The position numbers and the translations under genes were made by a program. The notes under the pieces were generated by a model, which saw only the letters and a program-made list of their open reading frames with translations, was not told where the DNA came from and did no database searches. From NCBI RefSeq assembly GCF_004348545.1, contig NZ_SMKL01000063.1:1-35699 (forward strand): a DNA stretch of 35,699 nt, in the 5' to 3' direction. Every line of letters begins with the position of its first letter. The first letter of the stretch is position 1. Source of the DNA: Jiangella ureilytica. Lineage in GTDB: Bacteria > Actinomycetota > Actinomycetes > Jiangellales > Jiangellaceae. Of this stretch, positions 15,999 to 23,117 are shown piece by piece.

Positions 15999-17003
15999 TC
16001 AGCCCTCGGTGGACTCGCGGACGTGGATCTCGAAGTCGGCCAGCACCTCGACCGGGACGACGTCGCCGCCGGCGATGCGCGACTGGAGCAGCTCGATGGC
16101 CGTCCGGGCGATCTGCTCGCGGCCGGGAGCGACCGACGTCAGCGTGGGCACCGAGTACTGTGCCTCCTCGATGTCGTCGAAGCCGATCACCGCGATCTGC
16201 TCCGGGACGGCGATGTGACGCTCGTGCAGCACATGCAGGGCACCGAGTGCGAGCGCGTCGTTGAGCGCGAAGACGGCGTCGATCGCCACTCGCGAGTCCA
16301 GCAGCCGGTTCATCGCCGCCGCGCCCGTCGAGCGGTGCCACAGCCCGGCCTCGGCGATCAGGGCGGGATCGATCTCGATGCCGGCCGCCGTGATCGCTTC
16401 GAGGTAGCCGTCCACGCGCAGCCGGGCGGAGCCCATGAGCTCTCCGGGATGCGCTCCGATGACCGCGATGCGTCGGCGGCCGAGGCTCAGCAGGTACTCC
16501 GTGGCGGCCCGCGCTCCCTCGGCATTGCGCATCGTCACGTGGTCGAAGCCGCTGCGGAAGATCCGCTCACCGAGGAGTACCAGCGGGAAGTCGGCCTGGA
16601 ACGCCTCGCGGTCCTCCTCGCCCAGCGCCAGTGGTGAGAAGAGGGCGCCGTCGGTCAGATGGCGGTGCAGGCCCGACAGCACGCGCAGCTCCCGGTCGCG
16701 GTCGCCGTTCGTCTGCTGGATCAGGACGTTGAGGCCGGCCTCCTCGGCCGCCGTGATGACGGAGTCGGCCAGCTCGGCGAAGTAGGGAAGACGCAGCTCC
16801 GGCACGGCGAGCGCGATCATGCCGGTGCGGCCGGAGCGCAGGTTCCGCGCCGACACGTTGATCCTGTAGTCGAGCTGGTCGATCGCGGCCAGGACGCGGT
16901 CGCGCGTGGTCGCCCTGATGTAGGGGTAGCCGTTGATGACGTTGGAGACCGTCTTGACCGACACGCCGGCCAGCTTGGCAACGTCGTACATCGTTGCAGA
17001 CAC
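15999..17003 (-). CDS. LacI family repressor (sugar operon)
   Basis: A 334-residue LacI/GalR regulator. The N-terminal helix-turn-helix and hinge read MYDVAKLAGVSVKTVSNVINGYPYIRATTRDRV to NVSARNLRSGRTGMIALAVPEL. The periplasmic-binding-protein-like sensor domain has DGALFSPLA, PLVLLGERI, VIGFDDIEEAQYSVPTLTSV, the usual FDD and TSV landmarks. It should bind the paired CG-centred palindromes found between its 3' end and the binding-protein gene, and release on binding arabinose or an arabino-oligosaccharide. The frame starts with GTG at 17003; an ATG four codons later (16991) is an alternative. It follows the other LacI gene on the same strand by 64 bases and may share its transcript. Effector is inferred. 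Confidence 0.9.
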   Translation of the reverse strand: MSATMYDVAKLAGVSVKTVSNVINGYPYIRATTRDRVLAAIDQLDYRINVSARNLRSGRTGMIALAVPELRLPYFAELADSVITAAEEAGLNVLIQQTNGDRDRELRVLSGLHRHLTDGALFSPLALGEEDREAFQADFPLVLLGERIFRSGFDHVTMRNAEGARAATEYLLSLGRRRIAVIGAHPGELMGSARLRVDGYLEAITAAGIEIDPALIAEAGLWHRSTGAAAMNRLLDSRVAIDAVFALNDALALGALHVLHERHIAVPEQIAVIGFDDIEEAQYSVPTLTSVAPGREQIARTAIELLQSRIAGGDVVPVEVLADFEIHVRESTEG

Positions 17004-17067
17004 GCGCTCACCATACCGAATGCGCGCGCGATGATCGCCGGTGCGCGCCTGGCCGGCGGCGCGGGCG

Positions 17068-18111
17068 TCAGTCGGCGGCGACGTCGTTGCGGACGGTGGA
17101 GTCGCGGACGACGACGCGGACGGGGCGCAGGTCGAGGCCGGGCGCGACCTCCTCGCCGGACAGCGCGGCGAAGATGCGCGACGCCGCGTAGCGGCCGAGC
17201 TCCTGCAAGCCGAGGTCGACCGACGTCAGCTCGGGCCGGGTGTTCGTGACGATGATCGGCCAGTTGTCGAAGCCCATGACGGCGACGTCGTCGGGAACCC
17301 GCAGCCGCCGGTCGCGGAGCACGTCGAGTGCTGCCCGGGCCAGCATGTCGGACGCGGCGATGAAGGCGTCGATGCCGGGCTGCTCGTCCAGCAGGCGGGC
17401 CGTGGCCAGCCGGCCCCAGCGTTCGGTCCAGCTGCCGGCCGACATGGGGGCCGTGATGAGCTCGCCGCCGAGTGCGGCCAGTGCCGCCCGGGCGCCCTCC
17501 GCGCGTTCGCGGGACGCGTCGTACGTCGGGTCGCCGCCGATGTAGGCGATGGAGCGGCGCCCGATCGACCACAGGTGCTCGGCCGCGAGCAGGCCGCCGA
17601 GCCGGTCGTCGGCCGCGACGGAGACGTCCTCGGGGTCGGCCGACGGCGCGTAGGCGTACACCACGGGCAGCGGCAGGTCACGGCCGAGCGAGGGCCGCGG
17701 CTCCGTGCGAGCGCCGCCCACCACGATGAGGCCGTCGATCCGCCGCTCGAGGAGGGTGCGCAGGTGCCGCCGCTCCCGGATCGCGTCGCCGCGGGCGTCG
17801 CAGAGGATGACGGAGAGCTCGCCGGCGCCCAGCGCGTCCTCGGCTCCGGCGAGGATCGGGATGACGAACCTGCCCTCGAGGTCGTTGGTCAGGATGCCGA
17901 CGGTCCCGGTGCGGCCGGCGGTGAGCTGCCGGGCGACGGCGCTGGGGCGGAAGCCGAGCTTCTCGGCCACCTCGCGCACCCGCGTCCGGGTGTCGGCGCC
18001 GACGCCGTACTTGTCGCGCAGCGCCTTGGAGGCCGTGGACTTCGACACGCCGGCTGCACGGGCGACGTCGGCGAGCGTGACTTCCCGCCGTGGCCGGTCC
18101 GCGATCTCCAC
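17068..18111 (-). CDS. LacI family repressor (divergent to second sugar operon)
   Basis: A 347-residue LacI/GalR regulator, distinct from its neighbour. The DNA-binding segment is EVTLADVARAAGVSKSTASKALRDKYGVGADTRTRVREVAEKLGFRPSAVARQL, followed by the sensor domain (GILTNDLEGRFVIPILAGAEDAL, DGLIVVGG, VMGFDNWPIIVTNTRPELTSVDL). GTG at 18111 is chosen because AGAGGAG lies 5-6 bases upstream; longer in-frame starts run into the promoter and operator. Divergent transcription from the GH127-like gene with one strong palindrome between them argues for control of the plus-strand operon and itself. Two different repressors back to back suggest that the two arms respond to different inducers. Confidence 0.9.
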   Translation of the reverse strand: MEIADRPRREVTLADVARAAGVSKSTASKALRDKYGVGADTRTRVREVAEKLGFRPSAVARQLTAGRTGTVGILTNDLEGRFVIPILAGAEDALGAGELSVILCDARGDAIRERRHLRTLLERRIDGLIVVGGARTEPRPSLGRDLPLPVVYAYAPSADPEDVSVAADDRLGGLLAAEHLWSIGRRSIAYIGGDPTYDASRERAEGARAALAALGGELITAPMSAGSWTERWGRLATARLLDEQPGIDAFIAASDMLARAALDVLRDRRLRVPDDVAVMGFDNWPIIVTNTRPELTSVDLGLQELGRYAASRIFAALSGEEVAPGLDLRPVRVVVRDSTVRNDVAAD

Positions 18112-18125
18112 CGCTGCTCCTCTGC

Positions 18126-18175
18126 TTGACAGCCCGTCCGCGTCAGACGATAGCATTCGTCGAAACCGGTTTCGA
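18126..18175 (+). promoter_or_regulatory. Divergent promoter with 16-bp perfect LacI operator
   Basis: TCGAAACCGGTTTCGA (18160-18175) is a perfect 16-bp palindrome with the CG centre typical of LacI-family operators, and a degenerate half-copy (AACCGTTTCC) follows. Rightward, TTGACA (18126-18131) and TAGCAT (18151-18156, 19-base spacing; GATAGC at 17 is the alternative) place the start of transcription inside or next to the palindrome. Leftward, TATCGT (18152-18147) is a plausible -10 for lacI, with the palindrome in its spacer. One bound repressor could block both directions. The palindrome is seen; promoter hexamers are weaker evidence. Confidence 0.8.
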
Positions 18176-18205
18176 ACCGTTTCCAACCTCCGCGAAGAGG
18201 ACTTG

Positions 18206-19984
18206 ATGACCGCAACGACCTCCGGCCGGCCGGGCTCCGGCCCGGCCGCGGCCCTGACACAGCTCGAGCCGGTCGGCTACACCGGCGCGGTGACGCTGCA
18301 TGGCCGGCTCGGCCAGCGGGTCGCCCAGGCGATGGAGACCTACGGCGGTCTCAGCGACGACGATGTGCTCAAGGGCTTCCGCCGCGCCGCCGGGTTGCCG
18401 GCGCCCGGGAACGACCTGACAGGCTGGGCCGCCGAGACCAGCGCGATGACGTTCGGCCAGTGGGTCAGCGGACTGGCCCGGCTGGCAGCGGCGACCGGCG
18501 AGCGTGGCCTCGCGGCGAAGGCGTCCGGGCTGATCGCCGGGTACGCCGCGACGCTGGGCGCCGGCCACGACCCGCACCTGAACATCTACGCCTGGGAGAA
18601 GCTGGTCTGCGGGTTCGTCGACAGCGCGGTGTACGGGGGCGACGCAGGCGCGCTGCCGCTGCTGTCGAAGATCGTGCGCGCCGAGCGGTACGACCGGACC
18701 CGGGCGGCCGCCGTCGCCAACGACTTCTCCGGCGAGGAGCCGGACTTCACCATCGAGTGGTACACGCTGGCGGAGAATCTCTACCGCGGCCACTGGGCCA
18801 GTGGCGACGACGCCCTGGCGACGGCGGCGCGAGAGTGGCACTACGACGCGTACTGGGACCGCTTCCGCGAGCGTCCGGCGCCCGGCCGGCCCTGGGACAT
18901 CCCCGCGTGGCTGCACGCGTACAGCCACGTCAACACGTTCGCCAGCGCCGCCGCGGCGTACGAGATGCACGGCGACCCCGGCCACCTCGACATTCTCCGC
19001 AACGCCTACGACTGGCTGACCACCACGCAGACGTTCGCCACCGGCGGCTTCGGGCCGCACGAGTTCACCATGCCTCAGGACGGCACGCTGGGCCGCACGC
19101 TCGAGTGGATCACCGACAGCGCGGAGATCACCTGCGGCTCCTGGGCCGCGTTCAAGCTCTGCACCGCGCTGCTCCGATTCACCGGAGAGGCGCACTACGT
19201 CGACTGGGTCGAACAGCTGGTCTACAACGGCATCGGCGCGACGGTGCCGGTGCAGCCGGACGGCCGTACTCCGTACTACGCCGACTACCGGCTCGGGGTG
19301 GCGACGAAGCTGCCCTACTGGAACGCCTGGCCCTGCTGCTCGGGGACGTACGTCCAGGCCGTGGCGCACCTGCACGACCTGGTCTACTTCCGCTCGCCCG
19401 ACGGTCTGGCGGTCGCACTGTACGTGCCGTCGGAGTACAGCGGCGAGGTCGGCGGCGCGCGGGCGACGATCCGCCAGCGCACCACCTTCCCGGAGGCCGA
19501 CGACACCGTCGTCGAGATCGCACTGGACCGCCCGGCCGCCTTCACGCTACGGCTGCGGGTGCCGGGCTGGGCGGCCATGACGATCTCCGTCAACGACGAG
19601 CCGGTGCCGGTCACCGCCGGTGGCGACGAGTGGTTCGCGCTGGCCCGCACCTGGCGCGACGGCGACCGCGTCGCCGTCGGCCTCGGGCCGCGGCTGCGCG
19701 CGCTGCCCGTGGACGAGCAGCACCCGAACCGGGTCGCCATGGCCTACGGGCCCGTGGTGCTCGCCCAGGACGTCGACTGGGTCGTCCCCTTCGACGCCCC
19801 CGTGCCGTGGTCCATGCTCGACTGGGAGTCCCACCTGGTCCGCCAGGGCTCGCAGCTGCTCTTCCTGCCGGCCGAGCCGGGCACGCACCGCATGCCGCCG
19901 GGGCCCTTCCGGCCCTTCTACGAGGTGCCCGAACGGCGGCCCTACCGCATCTACCACGACCTCGGCTCACGCCGGATCGTCTGA
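18206..19984 (+). CDS. GH127-like (DUF1680) beta-L-arabinofuranosidase-related protein, divergent
   Basis: A 592-residue protein of the DUF1680/GH127 superfamily. It shares the fold landmarks (HLNIYAWEKLVCGFVDSAVYGG, FATGGFGPHEF, LYNG-like VYNGIG, a Cys pair in WPCCSGTY at C377-C378), but the motifs differ from the two other GH127 proteins here. The zinc-site segment reads SAEITCGSW (E307, C310), with one extra residue between Glu and Cys compared with the ETC of HypBA1. The Cys pair is followed by SGT rather than PPN, closer to GH146-type members. E286 in GPHEF is a candidate acid/base. No signal peptide. AGAGGA precedes the ATG. It is the first gene of the plus-strand operon and likely cuts a related but different arabinofuranoside. 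Confidence 0.8.
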   Translation: MTATTSGRPGSGPAAALTQLEPVGYTGAVTLHGRLGQRVAQAMETYGGLSDDDVLKGFRRAAGLPAPGNDLTGWAAETSAMTFGQWVSGLARLAAATGERGLAAKASGLIAGYAATLGAGHDPHLNIYAWEKLVCGFVDSAVYGGDAGALPLLSKIVRAERYDRTRAAAVANDFSGEEPDFTIEWYTLAENLYRGHWASGDDALATAAREWHYDAYWDRFRERPAPGRPWDIPAWLHAYSHVNTFASAAAAYEMHGDPGHLDILRNAYDWLTTTQTFATGGFGPHEFTMPQDGTLGRTLEWITDSAEITCGSWAAFKLCTALLRFTGEAHYVDWVEQLVYNGIGATVPVQPDGRTPYYADYRLGVATKLPYWNAWPCCSGTYVQAVAHLHDLVYFRSPDGLAVALYVPSEYSGEVGGARATIRQRTTFPEADDTVVEIALDRPAAFTLRLRVPGWAAMTISVNDEPVPVTAGGDEWFALARTWRDGDRVAVGLGPRLRALPVDEQHPNRVAMAYGPVVLAQDVDWVVPFDAPVPWSMLDWESHLVRQGSQLLFLPAEPGTHRMPPGPFRPFYEVPERRPYRIYHDLGSRRIV

Positions 19985-20004
19985 CCGACCAGAGAGGACC
20001 TGCC

Positions 20005-21297
20005 GTGTACACCAGACCGCAGCGTCGCGGCCTCGCATCGTTCGCCGTGGCCGGCGTAGCCGCCCTCCTCCTCGCCGCCTGCGGTGGCGAGTCCACCGAC
20101 TCGGGTGTCGACGGCGGCACCGTCACCCTCACCATGTGGGCCCGCTCCGACGACGAGGGCTTCCTGCCCGACCTCGTCGACGAGTTCAACGCCGCCCACG
20201 ACGACATCCGGGTCGAGCTCACTCTCGTCCCCGCCGCGCAGGTGGTGCAGAAGTACAGCACCGCGGCCAGCAGCGGTTCCGGGCCGGACATCGTCGCCGT
20301 CGAGATCGGGACGCTGCCGCAGTTCACCTCGACCGGGTGGCTGCAGGACATCACCGACTTCGTCGACGGGCTGGACTACAAGGACACCCTGAGCCCTGCA
20401 CACCTGAGCCAGGGCAGCGTCGACGACCGTGTCTACGGCGTCCCGCTGTCGGCCGACGTGTCGGTGCTCTACTGGAACAAGACGCTGTTCGAGGAGGCGG
20501 GGCTCGATCCCGAGGCGGCACCGGCCGCCTGGGCCGACATCCGGACCGCCGCGGAGGCCGTCACCGCACTCGGCGACGGCACGTCCGGCTACTTCTTCTC
20601 CGGCGGCTGCGCCGGTTGCATGGCGTTCACGATGCTGCCCTACGTCTGGGCCGGCGGGGGAGACGTGCTGGAGACGTCCGGCGACTCGGCGGTCGCGACA
20701 CTCGACCCGAACCCGGAGCTCGCGAGCGCCCTGGAGTTCCTGCGCGGCATGGTCGACGACGGCCTGGTCCCGGCGACCGCCCAGACGGAGAACGGCTCGG
20801 ACCAGTTCGGCCCCTTCTTCAGCCAGACCGTCGGCATGTTCGTTCAGGGCACCTACCCGTTCGCGCAGCTCAAGGCGAACTACCCGGACGTCGACTTCGG
20901 CATCACCCCGGTGCCGAGCGAGGACGGCGGCGCGTCGGCCTCCTTCGCCGGCGGTGACGACGTGGCGCTCACCGCCGACGCTGACACCGAGGCGGGACTG
21001 ACCGTGCTGGCCTGGCTGCTCGACGAGGGCCAGCAGTCGCTCGCGGACAAGGGCATCCTGCCGGTCCGGTCCGACATCGCGACCGACAGCTATGTCGGGC
21101 AGGACCCCCGGCACGAGGTCTTCGTGGAGGCGCTCGCCGTCGGGCACACCCCGAAGGCGGCCAAGGTGTCGTCTGTCTTCTTCGACAACAACGGCCCGTT
21201 CGGCGGCCTGGTCCAGCAGGCGATCTTCGGCGACCAAGCCGTCGACGACGCTCTCGCGGACGCACAGGCCGCCGCCGAGGCGGTCCTGAGCCAGTGA
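20005..21297 (+). CDS. Extracellular sugar-binding lipoprotein of second ABC importer
   Basis: A 430-residue family 1 solute-binding protein. The lipoprotein signal peptide has the basic stretch RPQRRG, a hydrophobic core and the lipobox LLAAC with the modified Cys at residue 26. The mature domain shows VTLTMWARSDDEGFLPDLVDEFNAAH, GVPLSADVSVLYWNKTLFEEAGLDP and MFVQGTYPF, the usual CUT1 binding-protein landmarks. The start is GTG at 20005 with AGAGGA 7 bases upstream; it lies 20 bases after the GH127-like gene. Its stop overlaps the next start by GTGA. It resembles the minus-strand binding protein only at family level, so the two importers probably recognise different oligosaccharides. Confidence 0.93.
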   Translation: MYTRPQRRGLASFAVAGVAALLLAACGGESTDSGVDGGTVTLTMWARSDDEGFLPDLVDEFNAAHDDIRVELTLVPAAQVVQKYSTAASSGSGPDIVAVEIGTLPQFTSTGWLQDITDFVDGLDYKDTLSPAHLSQGSVDDRVYGVPLSADVSVLYWNKTLFEEAGLDPEAAPAAWADIRTAAEAVTALGDGTSGYFFSGGCAGCMAFTMLPYVWAGGGDVLETSGDSAVATLDPNPELASALEFLRGMVDDGLVPATAQTENGSDQFGPFFSQTVGMFVQGTYPFAQLKANYPDVDFGITPVPSEDGGASASFAGGDDVALTADADTEAGLTVLAWLLDEGQQSLADKGILPVRSDIATDSYVGQDPRHEVFVEALAVGHTPKAAKVSSVFFDNNGPFGGLVQQAIFGDQAVDDALADAQAAAEAVLSQ

Positions 21298-22235
21298 GCG
21301 GCCTCCTGACCGGCGGCGTCGCGCCGTCGATCCGGCGCCGACCGGCGGCGACATCCCGCCGCCGGTCGGCGCGGGACCGGCGCACCGGGCTGCTGCTGGT
21401 CGTGCCGGCGCTGGCCCTGGTGGCCGTCGTCTTCGTCGCACCCCTGGCGCTGTCCGTGGTGATGTCGCTGAGCGACTGGCCGCTGCTGGGCGAGCGGACG
21501 TTCGTCGGGTTCGACAACTACACCCGGCTGTTCGCCGACCCGCAGGCCCGGCAGGCCATCGTCTTCACGCTCGGTTTCGCCGCCGTCGTCACGCCGCTGA
21601 CGCTGGTGGCCGGGCTGGTGCTGGCACTCCTCGTCCAGCACCGCCGCCGGGGCATCGGCCTGGTGCGCACCGCGGTCTTCGTGCCGGTCGCCATCGGCTT
21701 CGCGTCGGCCAGCTACCTGTTCCTGGCGCTGACGAACAGCTCGACCGGCGTGTTCGGGCGGCTGCTGACCGACCTCGGAATCACGGAACGGCCGGTCGAC
21801 TGGCTGCTCCGGCCGCGGCTGGCCATGCTGCTGGTCGTCCTCGTGACCCTCTGGAAGACGGTGGGCTTCGCGATGATCGCGCTGATGAACGGGCTGCACT
21901 CCGTCGGCCGCGACGTCGAGGAGGCGGCACGGGTCGACGGTGCCGGTGCGCTGCGCATCCTGCTGCAGATCAAGCTGCCCATGATGCGCGACTCGGTGGC
22001 GTTCGCGGCCACCTTCACCGCGATCGGCGCGTTCCTGGCGTTCGACCAGTTCTACATCCTCACAGGCGGTGGGCCGAGCAACTCGACGATCACCGCCGTC
22101 TACCGGATCTACAACACCGCGTTCATCCAGGGCCAGCTCGGCTACGCCGCGGCGATGTCGCTGGTGTTCCTCGTGTTCCTGCTGATCGTCACCGGCGCCC
22201 AGCTGGCGCTGTTGCGTCGCGGGAGGGTGACGTGA
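21294..22235 (+). CDS. ABC sugar transporter permease (MalF type), second importer
   Basis: A 313-residue CUT1 permease with an Arg-rich N-terminus (residues 14-30), a first helix TGLLLVVPALALVAVVFVAP and the MalF-type segment RTFVGFDNYTRLFAD. The EAA loop is EEAARVDGAG (209-218), and FDQFYILTGGGPSNST precedes the last helices. GTG start overlaps the binding-protein stop and its own stop overlaps the next GTG, both as GTGA, so three transport genes are translationally coupled. Its ATPase partner is not in the window. Confidence 0.93.
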   Translation: MSGLLTGGVAPSIRRRPAATSRRRSARDRRTGLLLVVPALALVAVVFVAPLALSVVMSLSDWPLLGERTFVGFDNYTRLFADPQARQAIVFTLGFAAVVTPLTLVAGLVLALLVQHRRRGIGLVRTAVFVPVAIGFASASYLFLALTNSSTGVFGRLLTDLGITERPVDWLLRPRLAMLLVVLVTLWKTVGFAMIALMNGLHSVGRDVEEAARVDGAGALRILLQIKLPMMRDSVAFAATFTAIGAFLAFDQFYILTGGGPSNSTITAVYRIYNTAFIQGQLGYAAAMSLVFLVFLLIVTGAQLALLRRGRVT

Positions 22236-23098
22236 GCGGTGTGGTCAGCGCGCCGGCGGGTCTTCGCGGTGCAGGCCGGCCGGGCGCGTGGACGTGGGCG
22301 CTCGTCGCGGCCATGGTCGCGGTGCTGTTCGCCTCGCCACTGATCGCCGTGCTCCTGGGCAGCTTCAAGTCGCCGGCCGAGGCGGCACGGACACCGCCCA
22401 CCTACGTGCCGGACGAGCCGAGCCTGCGCAACTACACGGCGCTGCAGGACAGCAGCGCCGGCGTGTGGACGGCCATCGGCAACAGCGCTCTCGTCGCGGC
22501 CGGTTCGGTGGTGCTGACCGTGGTGCTGGCGCTGCTGGCGGCGTACGGCTTCGAGCGGTACCGGTTCCGCGGCTCCGAGGCGGTCTTCGTGCTGATGCTC
22601 GCCGCGATCATGGTGCCGTTCCAGATCCTGGTGTCGCCGCTTTACGTCGTCCTCAACGCGCTCGGGCTGACGAACTCGCTGGTCGGCATCGTGCTCGTCA
22701 TCACGACGTTCCAGCTGCCGTTCTCGGTGTTCGTGATCCGCAACTCCTTCGCCGCCATTCCCGGAGAGCTGTACGAGGCGGCGGCCGTCGACGGCGCGGG
22801 GCTGTGGCGGACGCTTCGGGCGCTCGCGCCGCTGCTGCGCGCCGGGCTGATCACGGCGGCGCTGTTCACCTTCTTCGCGGCGTGGAACGAGTTCTTCGCC
22901 GCATTGATCCTGCTCGCCGACCAGGACAGGTTCACCCTTCCGGTGGTGCTGACGACGCTGATCAGCGGGGCGCGCGGCAGCGTCGACTGGGGCCTGCTCC
23001 AGTCAGGGGTCATCGTGACCGTCCTGCCCTGTGTCGTGATCTTCATCGTGCTGCAGAAGTACTACGTCAGCGGCATGACCGCCGGCGCCGGCAAATAG
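22232..23098 (+). CDS. ABC sugar transporter permease (MalG type), second importer
   Basis: A 288-residue CUT1 permease. The first helix (TWALVAAMVAVLFASPLIAVLL) is followed by FKSPAEAARTPPTYVPDEPSLRNYTAL, the typical MalG extracellular segment. The EAA loop is YEAAAVDGAG (181-190), and FFAAWNEFFAALILLAD and a C-terminal LQKYYVSGMTAGAGK complete the family pattern. It begins with GTG overlapping the partner permease stop. Nineteen bases separate it from the GH127 gene, whose own ribosome-binding site lies in that gap. Confidence 0.93.
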   Translation: MSGVVSAPAGLRGAGRPGAWTWALVAAMVAVLFASPLIAVLLGSFKSPAEAARTPPTYVPDEPSLRNYTALQDSSAGVWTAIGNSALVAAGSVVLTVVLALLAAYGFERYRFRGSEAVFVLMLAAIMVPFQILVSPLYVVLNALGLTNSLVGIVLVITTFQLPFSVFVIRNSFAAIPGELYEAAAVDGAGLWRTLRALAPLLRAGLITAALFTFFAAWNEFFAALILLADQDRFTLPVVLTTLISGARGSVDWGLLQSGVIVTVLPCVVIFIVLQKYYVSGMTAGAGK

Positions 23099-23117
23099 CC
23101 CCACTCGAGGAGTCTCC

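Noticed and set aside
18460-20004. Plus-strand open frame running into the second binding protein
   Set aside because: It is the shifted frame of the GH127-like gene. The GTG at 20005 has a ribosome-binding site and a clean lipoprotein signal peptide directly after it.
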